Source of the DNA: Marinomonas rhizomae
GTDB taxonomy: Bacteria; Pseudomonadota; Gammaproteobacteria; Pseudomonadales; Marinomonadaceae
Assembly: GCF_024397855.1 (NCBI RefSeq)
Contig: NZ_CP073343.1
Coordinates: 3,162,001-3,226,000 of the forward strand
DNA: 64,000 bases
Direction: 5' to 3'
The position numbers and the translations under genes were made by a program. The notes below the pieces were generated by a model, which did no database searches, was not told where the DNA came from, and worked only from the letters and a program-made list of their open reading frames with translations. The first letter of the stretch is position 1; the number at the start of each line of letters is the position of its first letter. Positions 45,694 through 55,059 of the stretch are shown one piece after another.

Positions 45694-46971
45694 CTACTTT
45701 AATTTAGTCACTAACAGCTGTTCAACTCTGACGCCTTCCAAATCTAATACTTCAAACTTATAGCTGTCATAGACATAAAAGTCCGTACGCTTTGGCAAAC
45801 GCTTTAAGCTGTAAGTAATAAAACCACCAAGCGTTTCATATTGAGTACGATCAGGGAACTCTTCTATATTCAAACTGCGCATCACATCATTGATCGGCGT
45901 TAACCCTTCAATCAACCAAGAGTTCGCATCACGTTGTACTATTTGCTCTTCATCATGAGGCGTTAATAATCCGCCCATAAAGCCACCTAATAAGTCTTTC
46001 ACCGTTACAATACCAACAATCGTTGCGTATTCATTCACGATGACAGCAAAAGCTTGTGGCGCTACTCGAAATGCATTAAGCGCCTCGGAAAGCGTCAAGG
46101 TTTCTGGTAGATAAAAAACCTCTTTATCCACTTTTTCAGGTTTGATTTGTGCTGACTCACCTTTAAGTACCAAGCGTAGTATTTCTTTCGAATCAATAAT
46201 GCCTTCGATTTTATCCAAACTGCCATTACAAACTAAAAAGTCATTATGTGGATGATCAATAATTTTTTGGCTGATCTCTTCACTACTGTCATCGATATCA
46301 AAATAGATAATCTGATCTCGTGGCGTCATGGCACTGGAAATGTTTCGAGTTTCTAATTCGAATACATTGCCAATCAATTGATATTCTTGGCTCTGCAAAC
46401 TGCCGTCTTCTGCGCCAGCATCCATCATGGCAACAATGTCTTCTGTAGTAACAACTTCTTGGCGCTCAATAGGCACATTAAATAAACGTAAAACCAAGTT
46501 AGTAAAACCGTTAAACAGAAAAACCACTGGTGTTAAGATAAAGGTCACCCAGAGCATAGGCGTGACCATTCGAATTGCCACGGCTTCTGGCATAATCATC
46601 GCCAAGCGCTTAGGTAATAGATCGGCAAATAGGATAAAAAGTGACGTCAGACACAGAAAGGAAACAACAAAGCTGACTTGATCCAATAAAGGCCCAGCAT
46701 AAAGCAAACTAACAAGCTGCTTAATATAAGGCGTCAGAGCCTGTTCACCAACAATACCACCTAAGATAGCAATAGCGTTCAGCGCAATTTGAATCATGGC
46801 AAAAAAAGCGCCTGGTTTTTGTTGCAAGGCAAGCACAGCTTGCGCTTTAACGCTACCTTCATCCGCTAAGACTCGCAGCTTAATCTTCCTAGCCGCCGCC
46901 ATGCCAATTTCAGCCATAGCAAATAAGGCACCAGCAATAATCAGCAGGCCGATACTAAACACATCACTCAT
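45694..46971 (-). CDS. CNNM/CorC-HlyC family membrane protein (PaeA/YtfL-like)
   Basis: A 425-residue inner-membrane protein: a DUF21 domain (about 1-190; AARKIKLRVLADEGSVKAQ, QIALNAIAILGGIVGE, FADLLPKRLA), a CBS pair (MTPRDQIIYFDID... GIVTVKDLLGGFMGG) and a C-terminal CorC_HlyC domain (ANSWLIEGLTPINDVMRSL). The N-terminal blocks match the YtfL branch, which in enterobacteria (PaeA) exports cadaverine and putrescine. Export of polyamines or divalent cations are both possible. It is not a haemolysin. Confidence 0.8.
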   Translation of the reverse strand: MSDVFSIGLLIIAGALFAMAEIGMAAARKIKLRVLADEGSVKAQAVLALQQKPGAFFAMIQIALNAIAILGGIVGEQALTPYIKQLVSLLYAGPLLDQVSFVVSFLCLTSLFILFADLLPKRLAMIMPEAVAIRMVTPMLWVTFILTPVVFLFNGFTNLVLRLFNVPIERQEVVTTEDIVAMMDAGAEDGSLQSQEYQLIGNVFELETRNISSAMTPRDQIIYFDIDDSSEEISQKIIDHPHNDFLVCNGSLDKIEGIIDSKEILRLVLKGESAQIKPEKVDKEVFYLPETLTLSEALNAFRVAPQAFAVIVNEYATIVGIVTVKDLLGGFMGGLLTPHDEEQIVQRDANSWLIEGLTPINDVMRSLNIEEFPDRTQYETLGGFITYSLKRLPKRTDFYVYDSYKFEVLDLEGVRVEQLLVTKLK

Positions 46972-47166
46972 TTTTTCTCTCTTTATACCGAAAGGCAGAA
47001 CGTCAATATAGGCCGCATTATAGAAGGAAGTTGCTACGATACAATGCTTATTTTTTATACTTTCAGAAGGGGTAAACGCAGTTCAAAAAAACACATTGAA
47101 GGCGTAATATAAGGTATCTAAACAGCGTAAAACACTGTCTTTATTTATTGATCAGCAGGACCCAGC

Positions 47167-47574
47167 ATGATTATCACTCTAACGACTCCCGCAATGTTGT
47201 TCCCCGCCGTTTCTTTATTGCTTTTGGCTTATACGAACCGCTTTGTTACATTGGCATCGATTATTCGTAACTTTGATCCAAAACTCGAAGACGCAAATAC
47301 AACAGAACAAATTGCCAACTTACGTAAACGTATTTATTTAATAAGACGCATGCAAGAAGCTGGGGTGATTAGCTTTTTTCTGTGTGTATTATCCATGATG
47401 GCGATCTACCTTGAGTATCAACAAATAGGCAGTTACATTTTCGGGGCGAGCCTAATCTGCCTAATGTACTCTTTGTATTTATCCGTACGCGAGATCACAA
47501 TTTCTTGCGATGCATTGGAGCTACATCTTCAGCATTTCAGTACTAACTTTAAAAAGAGCAGTCGCAAAAAATAA
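47167..47574 (+). CDS. DUF2721-family membrane protein
   Basis: A 135-residue protein with three membrane helices (about 5-25, 68-88, 92-110). The segment LTTPAMLFPAVSLLLLAYTNRF and the helix between (ANLRKRIYLIRRMQEAG) match DUF2721. Function unknown. It converges on the DUF1460 gene with 8 bp between. Confidence 0.75.
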   Translation: MIITLTTPAMLFPAVSLLLLAYTNRFVTLASIIRNFDPKLEDANTTEQIANLRKRIYLIRRMQEAGVISFFLCVLSMMAIYLEYQQIGSYIFGASLICLMYSLYLSVREITISCDALELHLQHFSTNFKKSSRKK

Positions 47575-47582
47575 TCACACCG

Positions 47583-48512
47583 CTAGCGTCTTAATACTTG
47601 AACATTAAAGCCTTTTAAAGAAGAGGTTTTAGAGTAATGAGAGAAGTAATCTGCGAAATTTTCATCCATTACTTTTTTGTTCGTCAAACTAGCATGTCGA
47701 AGAAATAAGGTACCGTTTTTACGAATAGCCAGACCTTGGTGCGAGACATTCATATTCGTACCAATGTATTTCTTTATATCCCAATTAGGCCGTACCATAC
47801 TGATCACACTGCCAGAAGGGATACGATCTAAAAGTGCCTGATTAACCTCATTTGTGTTACCACCAAACAGCGCCGTTAATGGTACATAAGGGATATAAGC
47901 AGGCTCTGCGGAATAAATACGGCCTTCTTCATGTAACTGATTCAACAAAGTTAGACATTCGCTAGAAGAATCGGCATCACATTGCAGCACATCACCAGTA
48001 AGATACTTATACCACGCAGACTTATCTATCATCGCCTTCGCAACCCGCGCTTGGCCATGGCCAACATCCGGCGTGATGTCCATTAGCTTATCTTGGTTGT
48101 TGCGAAACCAATCAACACTCGGAAAATGATTACGAGAAACAAAATCAACGTTCGAGTTTCGATAGCGAATACTTTGTAAGTTTGACTGAAACTCATCAGA
48201 CGTACTAGAAATAGCGCCAGCCAACACAGTTTCAACATAGGTAGTACAATCAAACACATCAAAACGGGTCAGCGGGTCTTTGTCATATTTACCCTGCTCA
48301 CCTTCTCCAACACTACCGCCCACATAGATAGAACCAAGCAAAGTACGACTTAAAGCGTCTATTTTTTCTGCATCAGGCAAAGCAGAGCTATCATCTATAG
48401 TTTGGTAAAAAAGTACTTTGTTCGCAGTATCAAGTGAGTTCAGTGCCATTGCAGGCGACAAAAAAAGAATAAGCGTAATAGCAGTAACGACTTTTTGGAT
48501 AACCATGTTCAT
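47583..48512 (-). CDS. DUF1460 exported amidase-like protein
   Basis: A 309-residue protein with a signal peptide (cut near PAMALN). Its DUF1460 fold is NlpC/P60-related: the likely nucleophile is the cysteine in FDVFDCTTYVETVLAGA and the histidine lies in NVSHQGLAIRKNG. Such proteins are predicted peptidoglycan amidases or acyl-lipid hydrolases in the periplasm. Two in-frame ATGs two codons apart are possible starts; AGGG precedes both. Confidence 0.75.
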   Translation of the reverse strand: MNMVIQKVVTAITLILFLSPAMALNSLDTANKVLFYQTIDDSSALPDAEKIDALSRTLLGSIYVGGSVGEGEQGKYDKDPLTRFDVFDCTTYVETVLAGAISSTSDEFQSNLQSIRYRNSNVDFVSRNHFPSVDWFRNNQDKLMDITPDVGHGQARVAKAMIDKSAWYKYLTGDVLQCDADSSSECLTLLNQLHEEGRIYSAEPAYIPYVPLTALFGGNTNEVNQALLDRIPSGSVISMVRPNWDIKKYIGTNMNVSHQGLAIRKNGTLFLRHASLTNKKVMDENFADYFSHYSKTSSLKGFNVQVLRR

Positions 48513-48633
48513 ACGCCCTACCAGCTCCGTTCAAACTACTTTCAATTTAAAACATAAAAAAACAATCATTGTCTAAAAAACGTACGCCCTATTGTGTTAG
48601 ACTCATCAAATAATGTGGAATAAAGGTACGACT

Positions 48634-48903
48634 ATGCAAATCAATAACTCGTCATTTATCTATGGTCAACAAGGCCTACAGCGTAGTCAAGATAAGCTAG
48701 ACCAAGCAAGCCAAAAAGTAGCGGATGCATCGACTCAAACCTTAAACCAACCAACTGCCACCAAGGATGCTGGACTTTACGGTTCACCAATTCAGGATGG
48801 ATTGATCGAAGCAAAGAGCAGCGTCCTAGAAGCGCAAGCCAATGCCAAAGTCATCGATTCATCCGATAAAACCATTGGTCGCCTCATCGATATAACCGTT
48901 TAA
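48634..48903 (+). CDS. Small protein with flagellar rod/hook-like ends
   Basis: An 89-residue protein starting MQINNSSFIYGQQGLQRSQD; the ATG follows AAAGGT, while an ATG seven codons earlier has no ribosome site. The first helix (LQRSQDKLDQASQKVADAST) and the last (EAKSSVLEAQANAKVIDSSD) resemble the paired helices of flagellar rod/hook proteins, with an unstructured middle. No flagellar genes are nearby. Function unknown. Confidence 0.6.
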   Translation: MQINNSSFIYGQQGLQRSQDKLDQASQKVADASTQTLNQPTATKDAGLYGSPIQDGLIEAKSSVLEAQANAKVIDSSDKTIGRLIDITV

Positions 48904-48924
48904 GCAATCTACTTCCTTCACGTC

Positions 48925-49263
48925 TTAAATCGCCATGTCTAATAATTCACGAACGGCGTCAGAGGTTTTAAAACGCACAATACGACTCTCCTCTTGACCA
49001 TCTTTCAGAACGATTAAGGTCGGCCATAATTTAACGCCAAACTGGCGCCCCAAACGTTTTCCTTTACCGTCAAATACCTTGATATGAGCCATATCTGGGT
49101 ATGATTGCATGGTTTCTTTCACGGAATCATGAGAAGCCTGACAATGACCGCACCAAGGCGCCCCGAACTCCAAAACGGCCACACCTTTTAGACTATTAAT
49201 CTCATCAAGCGTTGGCGCTTCTTCTGCGTATTCTGGATTAAACCCAAATTGCGTTGCGTTCAC
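48925..49263 (-). CDS. Thioredoxin-family protein
   Basis: A 112-residue thioredoxin fold with active site WCGHC (FGAPWCGHCQAS), the cis-Pro in KLWPTLIVL and no signal peptide, so it acts in the cytoplasm. CGHC is a more oxidising active site than the CGPC of thioredoxin. The start is GTG with AGGGGGAG right before it. An upstream GTG nine codons away would run through that ribosome site. Adjacent to a cysteine-cluster gene, 29 bp away. Confidence 0.83.
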   Translation of the reverse strand: MNATQFGFNPEYAEEAPTLDEINSLKGVAVLEFGAPWCGHCQASHDSVKETMQSYPDMAHIKVFDGKGKRLGRQFGVKLWPTLIVLKDGQEESRIVRFKTSDAVRELLDMAI

Positions 49264-49292
49264 AAAACTCCCCCTGCGACTATGATTCACCT

Positions 49293-49583
49293 CTACCTGA
49301 TAACATTAAACTCTTCCTTACACTCATCGGATCCCATTTCGAACTCACGACAAATCCACGGACGGTTTTCATAAATAGTGCAAAGATAGGTCTCTCTATC
49401 AACGGCAGAGCACCAACCATCGTCTAATCTCAACATGGTTTCCCCACCCCACTCATCCACCGAAATATGTTTATCAGGCACACCAGTATCACTGATGATC
49501 ATGACCTCCATCCGGCAGCAACAGGCTTGGCAGTTTGAACAAGTCACATCAACTTCAGAGACATTATTTAGAGGGATGGTCAT
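49293..49583 (-). CDS. YkgJ-family cysteine-cluster protein
   Basis: A 96-residue protein with Cys at VTCSNCQACCCRME, WCSAVD, YLCTIYENRPWICREF and DECKEEF. The pattern C-x2-C-x2-CC and PWICREF is typical of YkgJ/UPF0153 proteins, thought to bind zinc or iron-sulfur. It is next to the thioredoxin gene on the same strand, a plausible redox pair. Confidence 0.82.
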   Translation of the reverse strand: MTIPLNNVSEVDVTCSNCQACCCRMEVMIISDTGVPDKHISVDEWGGETMLRLDDGWCSAVDRETYLCTIYENRPWICREFEMGSDECKEEFNVIR

Positions 49584-49698
49584 AAACTATTAGCATTACC
49601 TAGAAAAGAATTTTGCATTGATCAAGACTCAACGCCAGAGTAGGCAATATACACTTGATATAGTTTGGAAGATATTTTTTTGCATGCGACCTACCGAC

Positions 49699-50358
49699 TT
49701 AAGCCCCATAATAAAAAATTGAAAAGTAGTGACAAACGGTCCCACCAACAACAAACAAATGCCAAACCAAATGCCCATAACGCAAGCGCGAATCAATCAC
49801 AAAGAACACCACACCAAGCGTGTACAACACACCGCCCAACACGAGTAATAACAGACCATTTGGCTCCATCAATGAAACAAGTGGTTTAATAACGATAAGA
49901 ATCAGCCAGCCCAAAACAACATAAAGCGTGGTGGAAATAGCAGGATGGGAAGCTTTACCAAACGCCTTAAGCCCTACCCCAATAAGTGCTAACGTCCAAA
50001 CAGCAGCAAGCAAAGACCAGCCCCACACACCTTCTAACACTCCCAACATAAAAGGCGTATAAGTCCCAGCAATCAACAAATACACTGCCGAGTGATCAAT
50101 CACCCGAAAAACGTATTTCGCCTTACCTTTTGGCATAGCATGGTAAAGCGTCGAGGCTAAATACAATAGAATCATGGTACCAGAGAAAATACTGACCCCT
50201 ACGACAAAACTCACGTCTGCATAGTCTATAGCACTAAGAATAAGGAATGGAGTACCAACAATTGCAGCCACCAGCCCCAAGCCGTGGCTGATACTATTTG
50301 CCACTTCTTCACCTAATGACTGCCCACGATTAGACGATGTTGAAATAAACCTTCCCAT
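49699..50358 (-). CDS. trhA: TrhA/hemolysin III (PAQR) family membrane protein
   Basis: A 219-residue seven-helix protein of the YqfA/HlyIII branch. Metal-ligand blocks are visible: EEVANSISHGLGL in the first helix, ASTLYHAMPKGKAKYVFRVIDHSAVYLLIAGTY split across helices 3-4, and LVWHLFVVGGTVCHYFSIFY at the end. In E. coli TrhA affects membrane energetics and fluidity. The haemolysin name is historical. Confidence 0.82.
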   Translation of the reverse strand: MGRFISTSSNRGQSLGEEVANSISHGLGLVAAIVGTPFLILSAIDYADVSFVVGVSIFSGTMILLYLASTLYHAMPKGKAKYVFRVIDHSAVYLLIAGTYTPFMLGVLEGVWGWSLLAAVWTLALIGVGLKAFGKASHPAISTTLYVVLGWLILIVIKPLVSLMEPNGLLLLVLGGVLYTLGVVFFVIDSRLRYGHLVWHLFVVGGTVCHYFSIFYYGA

Positions 50359-50478
50359 ACTCAGATACTCCTAAATGTACGAATAAATACACATCTAAAA
50401 GCATGGAACAAGTAGAGAAATTTAACAACGAAAGACAAAGAATAAACTATGCAAGCTGCAAGAACCTATCAAATGTTA

Positions 50479-51573
50479 TTACTTGCTGCATATTTGTGGA
50501 GCCTGATAATCGAGGTTTAATAATTTGAAATAATTCTCACCCAAGGCAATGTTGCGAAAGGCGTCATCATCAATATATTGCAGAATTCGGCTAGTCGCTT
50601 CCAATTCAGATTGATACACCTTAAAACTATTATTCCGAAAGGCGACAAAGTCAGACCCAGGCAAAATACGCTCAGAATATTGATTAATAAAAGCAACGTA
50701 TTTGCTCCGATTTCCGAACTTACTAAAATAGTAATCTTCGAGAACACGCCACGAAATATCCAACATCAAGTTCGGATATTGATCTAACAAACGCGACAAA
50801 ATAGCAATGTGCGTTGCAGCGTCCAACGATTTTTGCTCATAAGAAATCCCCATATGCGCCCAAACAATTTTATTATCTGGATAGAGTGTTAACGCTTTCT
50901 CCATCAAGGGTAAATACAAAGTCGGCGTTGCATCGTTACCAATGTCTGAATGAATCGTAATTGGGTAATCTCTGGCTCTTAACTCCGCCATAAAGCCCGC
51001 CCACTTTGTGATGTCTTTTGATGTCGCTGGTTTATGACGATTATTAAATTGAGCTTGCTTAACTAAATTGACCTCCCCCATCCAATGGAACAAACCAGGG
51101 TATTCCTTTTCATACAGCTCCATTAACGCAACAGTTGGTTCTGGGTTCGATAAATCCGTGAACGTCATCGACAGAGTAAGATGAAGGTCATCGGGCTTGT
51201 ACTCCACCATGTTCGCAGCATTAACAAAATCATTTCGCGTCGTCGGTGAAACAGGTGTGCCAGGGCATTTTAGATAATTAGAACAAGAAGAATTAGCTGG
51301 CAACATTTGCCCAATGCCATAAACATTAGCAAAACGCACCGTAGTACGAGACAAATACTCATTTACCTCATTAAAAGGAATCGCCCGCCCGTCAAATGGT
51401 CGGTAATGCAAATGCGTGTCCACAACTGGAGTATAAGGCTCGGTTTCTCGATCGTAACAAGCTGAAGAACCTCTAAAAGAATCTAATGAACGATTTACAG
51501 GAGTGTTATCAGAAGAAGCACAGCCACCCGCTAACAAGGAAGCCAAAATGGCGAAAGGAAAACAACGACGCAT
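50479..51573 (-). CDS. Amidohydrolase-like lipoprotein
   Basis: A 364-residue lipoprotein (lipobox LLAGGC) with an amidohydrolase TIM barrel: PVVDTHLHYRPFDG supplies the HxH pair, then FHWMGEVNL, ITIHSDIGND and IVWAHMGISYEQ the further His ligands, and LMLDISW and PGSDFVAFRNN the end. Substrate unknown; metal-dependent hydrolysis in the periplasm is likely. The start is the ATG after GGGATGTTTGTC; an ATG three codons earlier sits on the ribosome site. It stands alone. Confidence 0.72.
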   Translation of the reverse strand: MRRCFPFAILASLLAGGCASSDNTPVNRSLDSFRGSSACYDRETEPYTPVVDTHLHYRPFDGRAIPFNEVNEYLSRTTVRFANVYGIGQMLPANSSCSNYLKCPGTPVSPTTRNDFVNAANMVEYKPDDLHLTLSMTFTDLSNPEPTVALMELYEKEYPGLFHWMGEVNLVKQAQFNNRHKPATSKDITKWAGFMAELRARDYPITIHSDIGNDATPTLYLPLMEKALTLYPDNKIVWAHMGISYEQKSLDAATHIAILSRLLDQYPNLMLDISWRVLEDYYFSKFGNRSKYVAFINQYSERILPGSDFVAFRNNSFKVYQSELEATSRILQYIDDDAFRNIALGENYFKLLNLDYQAPQICSK

Positions 51574-51720
51574 GACAAACATCCCACTGAATCACATTGA
51601 AAAGGTAAACAGAAAGGAACATTACAAAACATCCCTTCCGATGTGTAAACCACTATATCACTGTAAATCACAACACTAGGAAAATCGTCTTAAGCTATAA
51701 GTCATAGATAAATGAAATTA

Positions 51721-52485
51721 TCACGCAAAAGCCAATAAAAGAACGCCAAATAAAATGCGATACCAGCCAAATGCCACAAAGGTAAATTTTTCCAAAAACA
51801 CCATAAACAGCTTCATAACAATAAAAGCACTTAGAAAAGCCACTACAAACCCAATTGCCAAAGGTACCCACAGCTCCCCCGAGAACTCTTTATAATTGGA
51901 AAGAAGATCATAACCCGAAGCAGCCATCATCACAGGTAACGCCAATAAGAAGGAAAACTCCGCACTGGCTTTTCTGCTTAATCCCGCAAGCAAGGCCCCC
52001 ACAATCGTTGAACCTGCACGGCTGGTACCGGGAATAAGCGCAAAAATCTGGGCAATACCGACCCACTGAGACTGCTTAAAATCCAGATCATCCAAGCTAT
52101 TCACTCTCGGAGACTTATGCTTTATATACCTCTCTGTCAGTAAAAAAATTCCACCTCCGACAATAAACATGGTCGCTACGACAGACACGGAAAACATCGC
52201 TTTTATTTGATGCCGAAATAAAAAGCCCACTATAGCAACCGGTAAGAAGGCCACGAATACCTGGCACCATAAACGGAAATACTTCACAGAAAAACGCTCT
52301 TTATAATTCGCCACAACCGCCAAAATAGCCGCCAGCTGAATAATCACCTCAAACGCTTTATTGCCTTCTGATTGCTCCATTCCCAACCATTGACTAACAA
52401 CAATCAAATGGCCTGTTGAAGAGATAGGTAAGAACTCTGTCGCTCCCTCAACCAGTCCAAGAATGACACTATGAAATACATCCAC
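51721..52485 (-). CDS. uppP: Undecaprenyl-diphosphatase
   Basis: A 254-residue multi-helix inner-membrane protein of BacA/UppP type. The catalytic blocks are EGATEFLPISSTGHL near residue 13 and PGTSRAGSTIVGALLAGLSR near residue 155. It dephosphorylates undecaprenyl diphosphate for the peptidoglycan carrier cycle. Divergent from zntR. Confidence 0.92.
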   Translation of the reverse strand: MDVFHSVILGLVEGATEFLPISSTGHLIVVSQWLGMEQSEGNKAFEVIIQLAAILAVVANYKERFSVKYFRLWCQVFVAFLPVAIVGFLFRHQIKAMFSVSVVATMFIVGGGIFLLTERYIKHKSPRVNSLDDLDFKQSQWVGIAQIFALIPGTSRAGSTIVGALLAGLSRKASAEFSFLLALPVMMAASGYDLLSNYKEFSGELWVPLAIGFVVAFLSAFIVMKLFMVFLEKFTFVAFGWYRILFGVLLLAFA

Positions 52486-52609
52486 TACAACCTACCTTCC
52501 ACTACTTACGACGACTGGACCATTCAATGAAATCAAATGCATAATCATTTGCGCCGGCAATGTAAAACATTTTAGGTGAAAGAAAAATAAAAAATGCTTA
52601 ACGAGAATC

Positions 52610-52640
52610 TTGACCTAGGACCTAGATCTAAGGTTTATAC
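52610..52640 (+). promoter_or_regulatory. MerR-type promoter/operator of zntR
   Basis: TTGACC and TTATAC are separated by 19 bp, the long spacer typical of MerR-family promoters. The dyad ACCTAGATCTAAGGT fills the spacer. The gene directly downstream is zntR itself. Confidence 0.6.
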
Positions 52641-52666
52641 TGAAAGGAAATAAACAGGAGCAAGAA

Positions 52667-53101
52667 ATGTATCGCATAGGGGAACTAGCAAAAGCCTGTG
52701 ACATCAACAATGACACATTACGCTTTTACGAAAAAAACGCTCTACTCAGCCCATCAAGTCGATCTGAGTCTGGCTATCGTCTTTACACTGAAAAAGACAA
52801 AGACATTCTGCAATTCATCCTACGCGCAAAGAACGTTGGATTCACTCTGGCAGAAATTCGTGAATTACTTTCAATTGAAGTTAATAAAGCCGACAACGCC
52901 TGTGCTGATGTTAAAGAGCTTGTCGATACCAAACTCTCAGCTGTCGAAAGGAAACTTGCAGAACTCACTCGTTTTCAAACCTCACTCAAACGCCTATCCG
53001 ATGCCTGCTGTGGCGGTGAAGAAAGCGCCGAGCATTGCACCATACTCGAAGCGCTAGAATCCAATACAGATGATGTCCGTCATGAACATCATCATGATTA
53101 G
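52667..53101 (+). CDS. zntR: Zinc-responsive MerR-family regulator ZntR
   Basis: A 144-residue regulator with an N-terminal MerR helix-turn-helix (MYRIGELAKACDINNDTLRF) and the ZntR metal site: C79, C114-C115 (DACCGG) and H123-C124 (AEHC), with a His-rich end HEHHHD. The cysteine spacing matches E. coli ZntR. It should activate a zinc exporter such as ZntA, which is not in this window. Its own promoter has MerR-type geometry. Confidence 0.85.
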   Translation: MYRIGELAKACDINNDTLRFYEKNALLSPSSRSESGYRLYTEKDKDILQFILRAKNVGFTLAEIRELLSIEVNKADNACADVKELVDTKLSAVERKLAELTRFQTSLKRLSDACCGGEESAEHCTILEALESNTDDVRHEHHHD

Positions 53102-53105
53102 ATAT

Positions 53106-53930
53106 TCAATCAATCAGCTTGTTATTCTGATCGAAAAAGGGAAACGGGCCCGCTGACTTTTCTCCGGACTCAATGTAACTGATATGACTCACCAGACTAT
53201 CTAACTCAAGTTTAAACAACTGAATCGCTGGCGGTTCAAGGGAAAATCTAGAAGGTGCATTAGGGTTTAAATCCAAGGTCACTGCATGACTGTGAGATGG
53301 CCCAACCCAAACTGGCAGCCCATTCCATGTTGCATAAATAGCACGGTGTAAATGCCCTGCTACCAAACCTTTGACTTGTTTATGCTGCTGAAGCACTTGC
53401 CATAGATCTTCATCGTTAAGAAGTTTTTGTACATCCATATGATCAATTCCCACCTTCATCGGCGGATGATGGAGAAAAATCAATGTCGGTAAGGCGCTTT
53501 GCTCATTAAGTTGAGAGTCCAACCAGACTAACGATTCTGGCGTTAGCTTCCCATAAGGCTTACCCAAGACAGAGGAATCCAAACCAATTAGATGGTAGCC
53601 ATCAACTTGTTGGGAAAAATGGCAATACTCAGGGTGATCAAAACTCGCAAATCCATCAAAAGCCACTCTAAGATGATCTCTATGATCATGATTCCCAGGA
53701 ATAACCTTAACCGGCGCCTTAAGCTTCTTTAGCTCTGGCACCAAGACCTCGTACTCTTCAGGTATACCAAAGTCACCTAAGTCACCGGTTATCACCACCC
53801 AATCTGGCTGAGGTAATAACTCATTAATATGGTTAACAGCATTTTTTAAGCACTGTAGAGTATCCACTTTTTGATACGCAATTTTTCCATCCTTTTTGAT
53901 GTGCAAATCTGTTAACTGGGCAATTAGCAT
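53106..53930 (-). CDS. Metallophosphoesterase, CpdA-like
   Basis: A 274-residue phosphodiesterase with binuclear-metal motifs: DLHIKKDG, VITGDLGDFG, GNHDHRDH, FLHHPP and GHLHR. The start is ATG giving MLIAQLTDLHI, preceded by GGAGG; the longer frame overlaps the upstream ATPase. CpdA-type enzymes hydrolyse cAMP or other phosphodiesters in the cytoplasm. It overlaps the ABC ATPase by 7 bp as the last gene of the importer operon, so its substrate may be what the importer brings in. Confidence 0.82.
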   Translation of the reverse strand: MLIAQLTDLHIKKDGKIAYQKVDTLQCLKNAVNHINELLPQPDWVVITGDLGDFGIPEEYEVLVPELKKLKAPVKVIPGNHDHRDHLRVAFDGFASFDHPEYCHFSQQVDGYHLIGLDSSVLGKPYGKLTPESLVWLDSQLNEQSALPTLIFLHHPPMKVGIDHMDVQKLLNDEDLWQVLQQHKQVKGLVAGHLHRAIYATWNGLPVWVGPSHSHAVTLDLNPNAPSRFSLEPPAIQLFKLELDSLVSHISYIESGEKSAGPFPFFDQNNKLID

Positions 53931-55027
53931 ACTTCCTCCGATCCAGAATTGGGCAATAACACAAGACATGAAGGAGGTACGACTAAACCAACTCGATCCC
54001 CCATGCTGTAGCGTTTTCGCTCAAAGCAATCCACATGTACCAATTCTTTAACACCTTCTACGCTGAGCAAAACTCGCGTTCTGTCTCCTAAAAATACACT
54101 CTGTGACACGGCGCCTTTTAGCGTGGCGTCCTCAAACGTCGTTAAGCGCATATCCTCAGGACGAGCCATACATCGGAGTCGGTCACCTTCTTTGCAGCTA
54201 GAAAATAATGCTTCAGGCAACGGAATAAAATTAGAGCTAAAAGACAGAGCTTGACCATTCAATAAGCCATCAAAATGATTCATTTGACCAATAAAGTTTG
54301 CAACAAACTCACTATTTGGCGATAAATAAACCTCTTCAGCGGTCCCAATTTGCGCAATTTCACCGCGATCCAAAATGGCAATTCGATCTCCCATCGCCAT
54401 CGCCTCTTCTTGATCGTGAGTCACATAAACCGCGGTGATACCTAAACGTTTCAACAACGCATTGATGTCCGTTCGCAAGCGCTTTTTCAACAAGGCATCT
54501 AAGGCAGACAAAGGCTCATCAAGCAAGAGTACTTCTGGCTCTGTGATAATGGCACGCGCCAAAGCGACTCGCTGACGCTGCCCACCAGACAACTGATCAA
54601 TGCCACGGTGGGCATAAGACTCAAGATCAAATAACTCAAGCATTTCCTGGACTTTTTTCTGTTTTAACTCTTTGCTCTCGCCACGTACTCGCAATCCATA
54701 CGCGATGTTCTCACTCACATTCATATTGGGAAACAAGGCATAGGATTGAAACACCATACCAACGCGGCGTTGTTCGATGGCAATGTTGGTGACGTTTCTT
54801 TCACCAAACAAAATTTGCCCGCCTTGATCGCAAAACTCCAAACCAGCGATAAGGCGCAACGTTGTGGTTTTGCCACAACCAGAAGGTCCCAGTAAAACTA
54901 AAATTTCGCCTTTCTCAATGTGCAGGTCTAAAGGCTTTAAAGCCAATGTCCCGTCTGAAAAAGTTTTCTGTACCTGCTTTAAAGTAATCGCCACACTTGT
55001 TGCTGTATTTTTCATTATGTTACTCAT
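53924..55027 (-). CDS. ABC importer ATPase (PotA/FbpC type)
   Basis: A 367-residue ATPase with Walker A GPSGCGKTT, signature LSGGQRQRVALARAI, Walker B LLLDEPLSALD and the switch His in VYVTHDQEEAMAMGD, plus a C-terminal TOBE-like part (FLGDRTRVLLSVEG). It powers import with the two permeases upstream. Two Met residues at the start (1 and 5) are both possible starts. It overlaps the phosphodiesterase start. Confidence 0.87.
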   Translation of the reverse strand: MSNIMKNTATSVAITLKQVQKTFSDGTLALKPLDLHIEKGEILVLLGPSGCGKTTTLRLIAGLEFCDQGGQILFGERNVTNIAIEQRRVGMVFQSYALFPNMNVSENIAYGLRVRGESKELKQKKVQEMLELFDLESYAHRGIDQLSGGQRQRVALARAIITEPEVLLLDEPLSALDALLKKRLRTDINALLKRLGITAVYVTHDQEEAMAMGDRIAILDRGEIAQIGTAEEVYLSPNSEFVANFIGQMNHFDGLLNGQALSFSSNFIPLPEALFSSCKEGDRLRCMARPEDMRLTTFEDATLKGAVSQSVFLGDRTRVLLSVEGVKELVHVDCFERKRYSMGDRVGLVVPPSCLVLLPNSGSEEVC

Positions 55028-55059
55028 CTTGTTTATTCGTAGATGCGTTTATATCCGCT

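Noticed and set aside
45694..50358. Hemolysin names for the CNNM/CorC and HlyIII/TrhA proteins as virulence factors
   Set aside because: Both are conserved membrane proteins with ion, polyamine or lipid roles; the hemolysin labels are historical.
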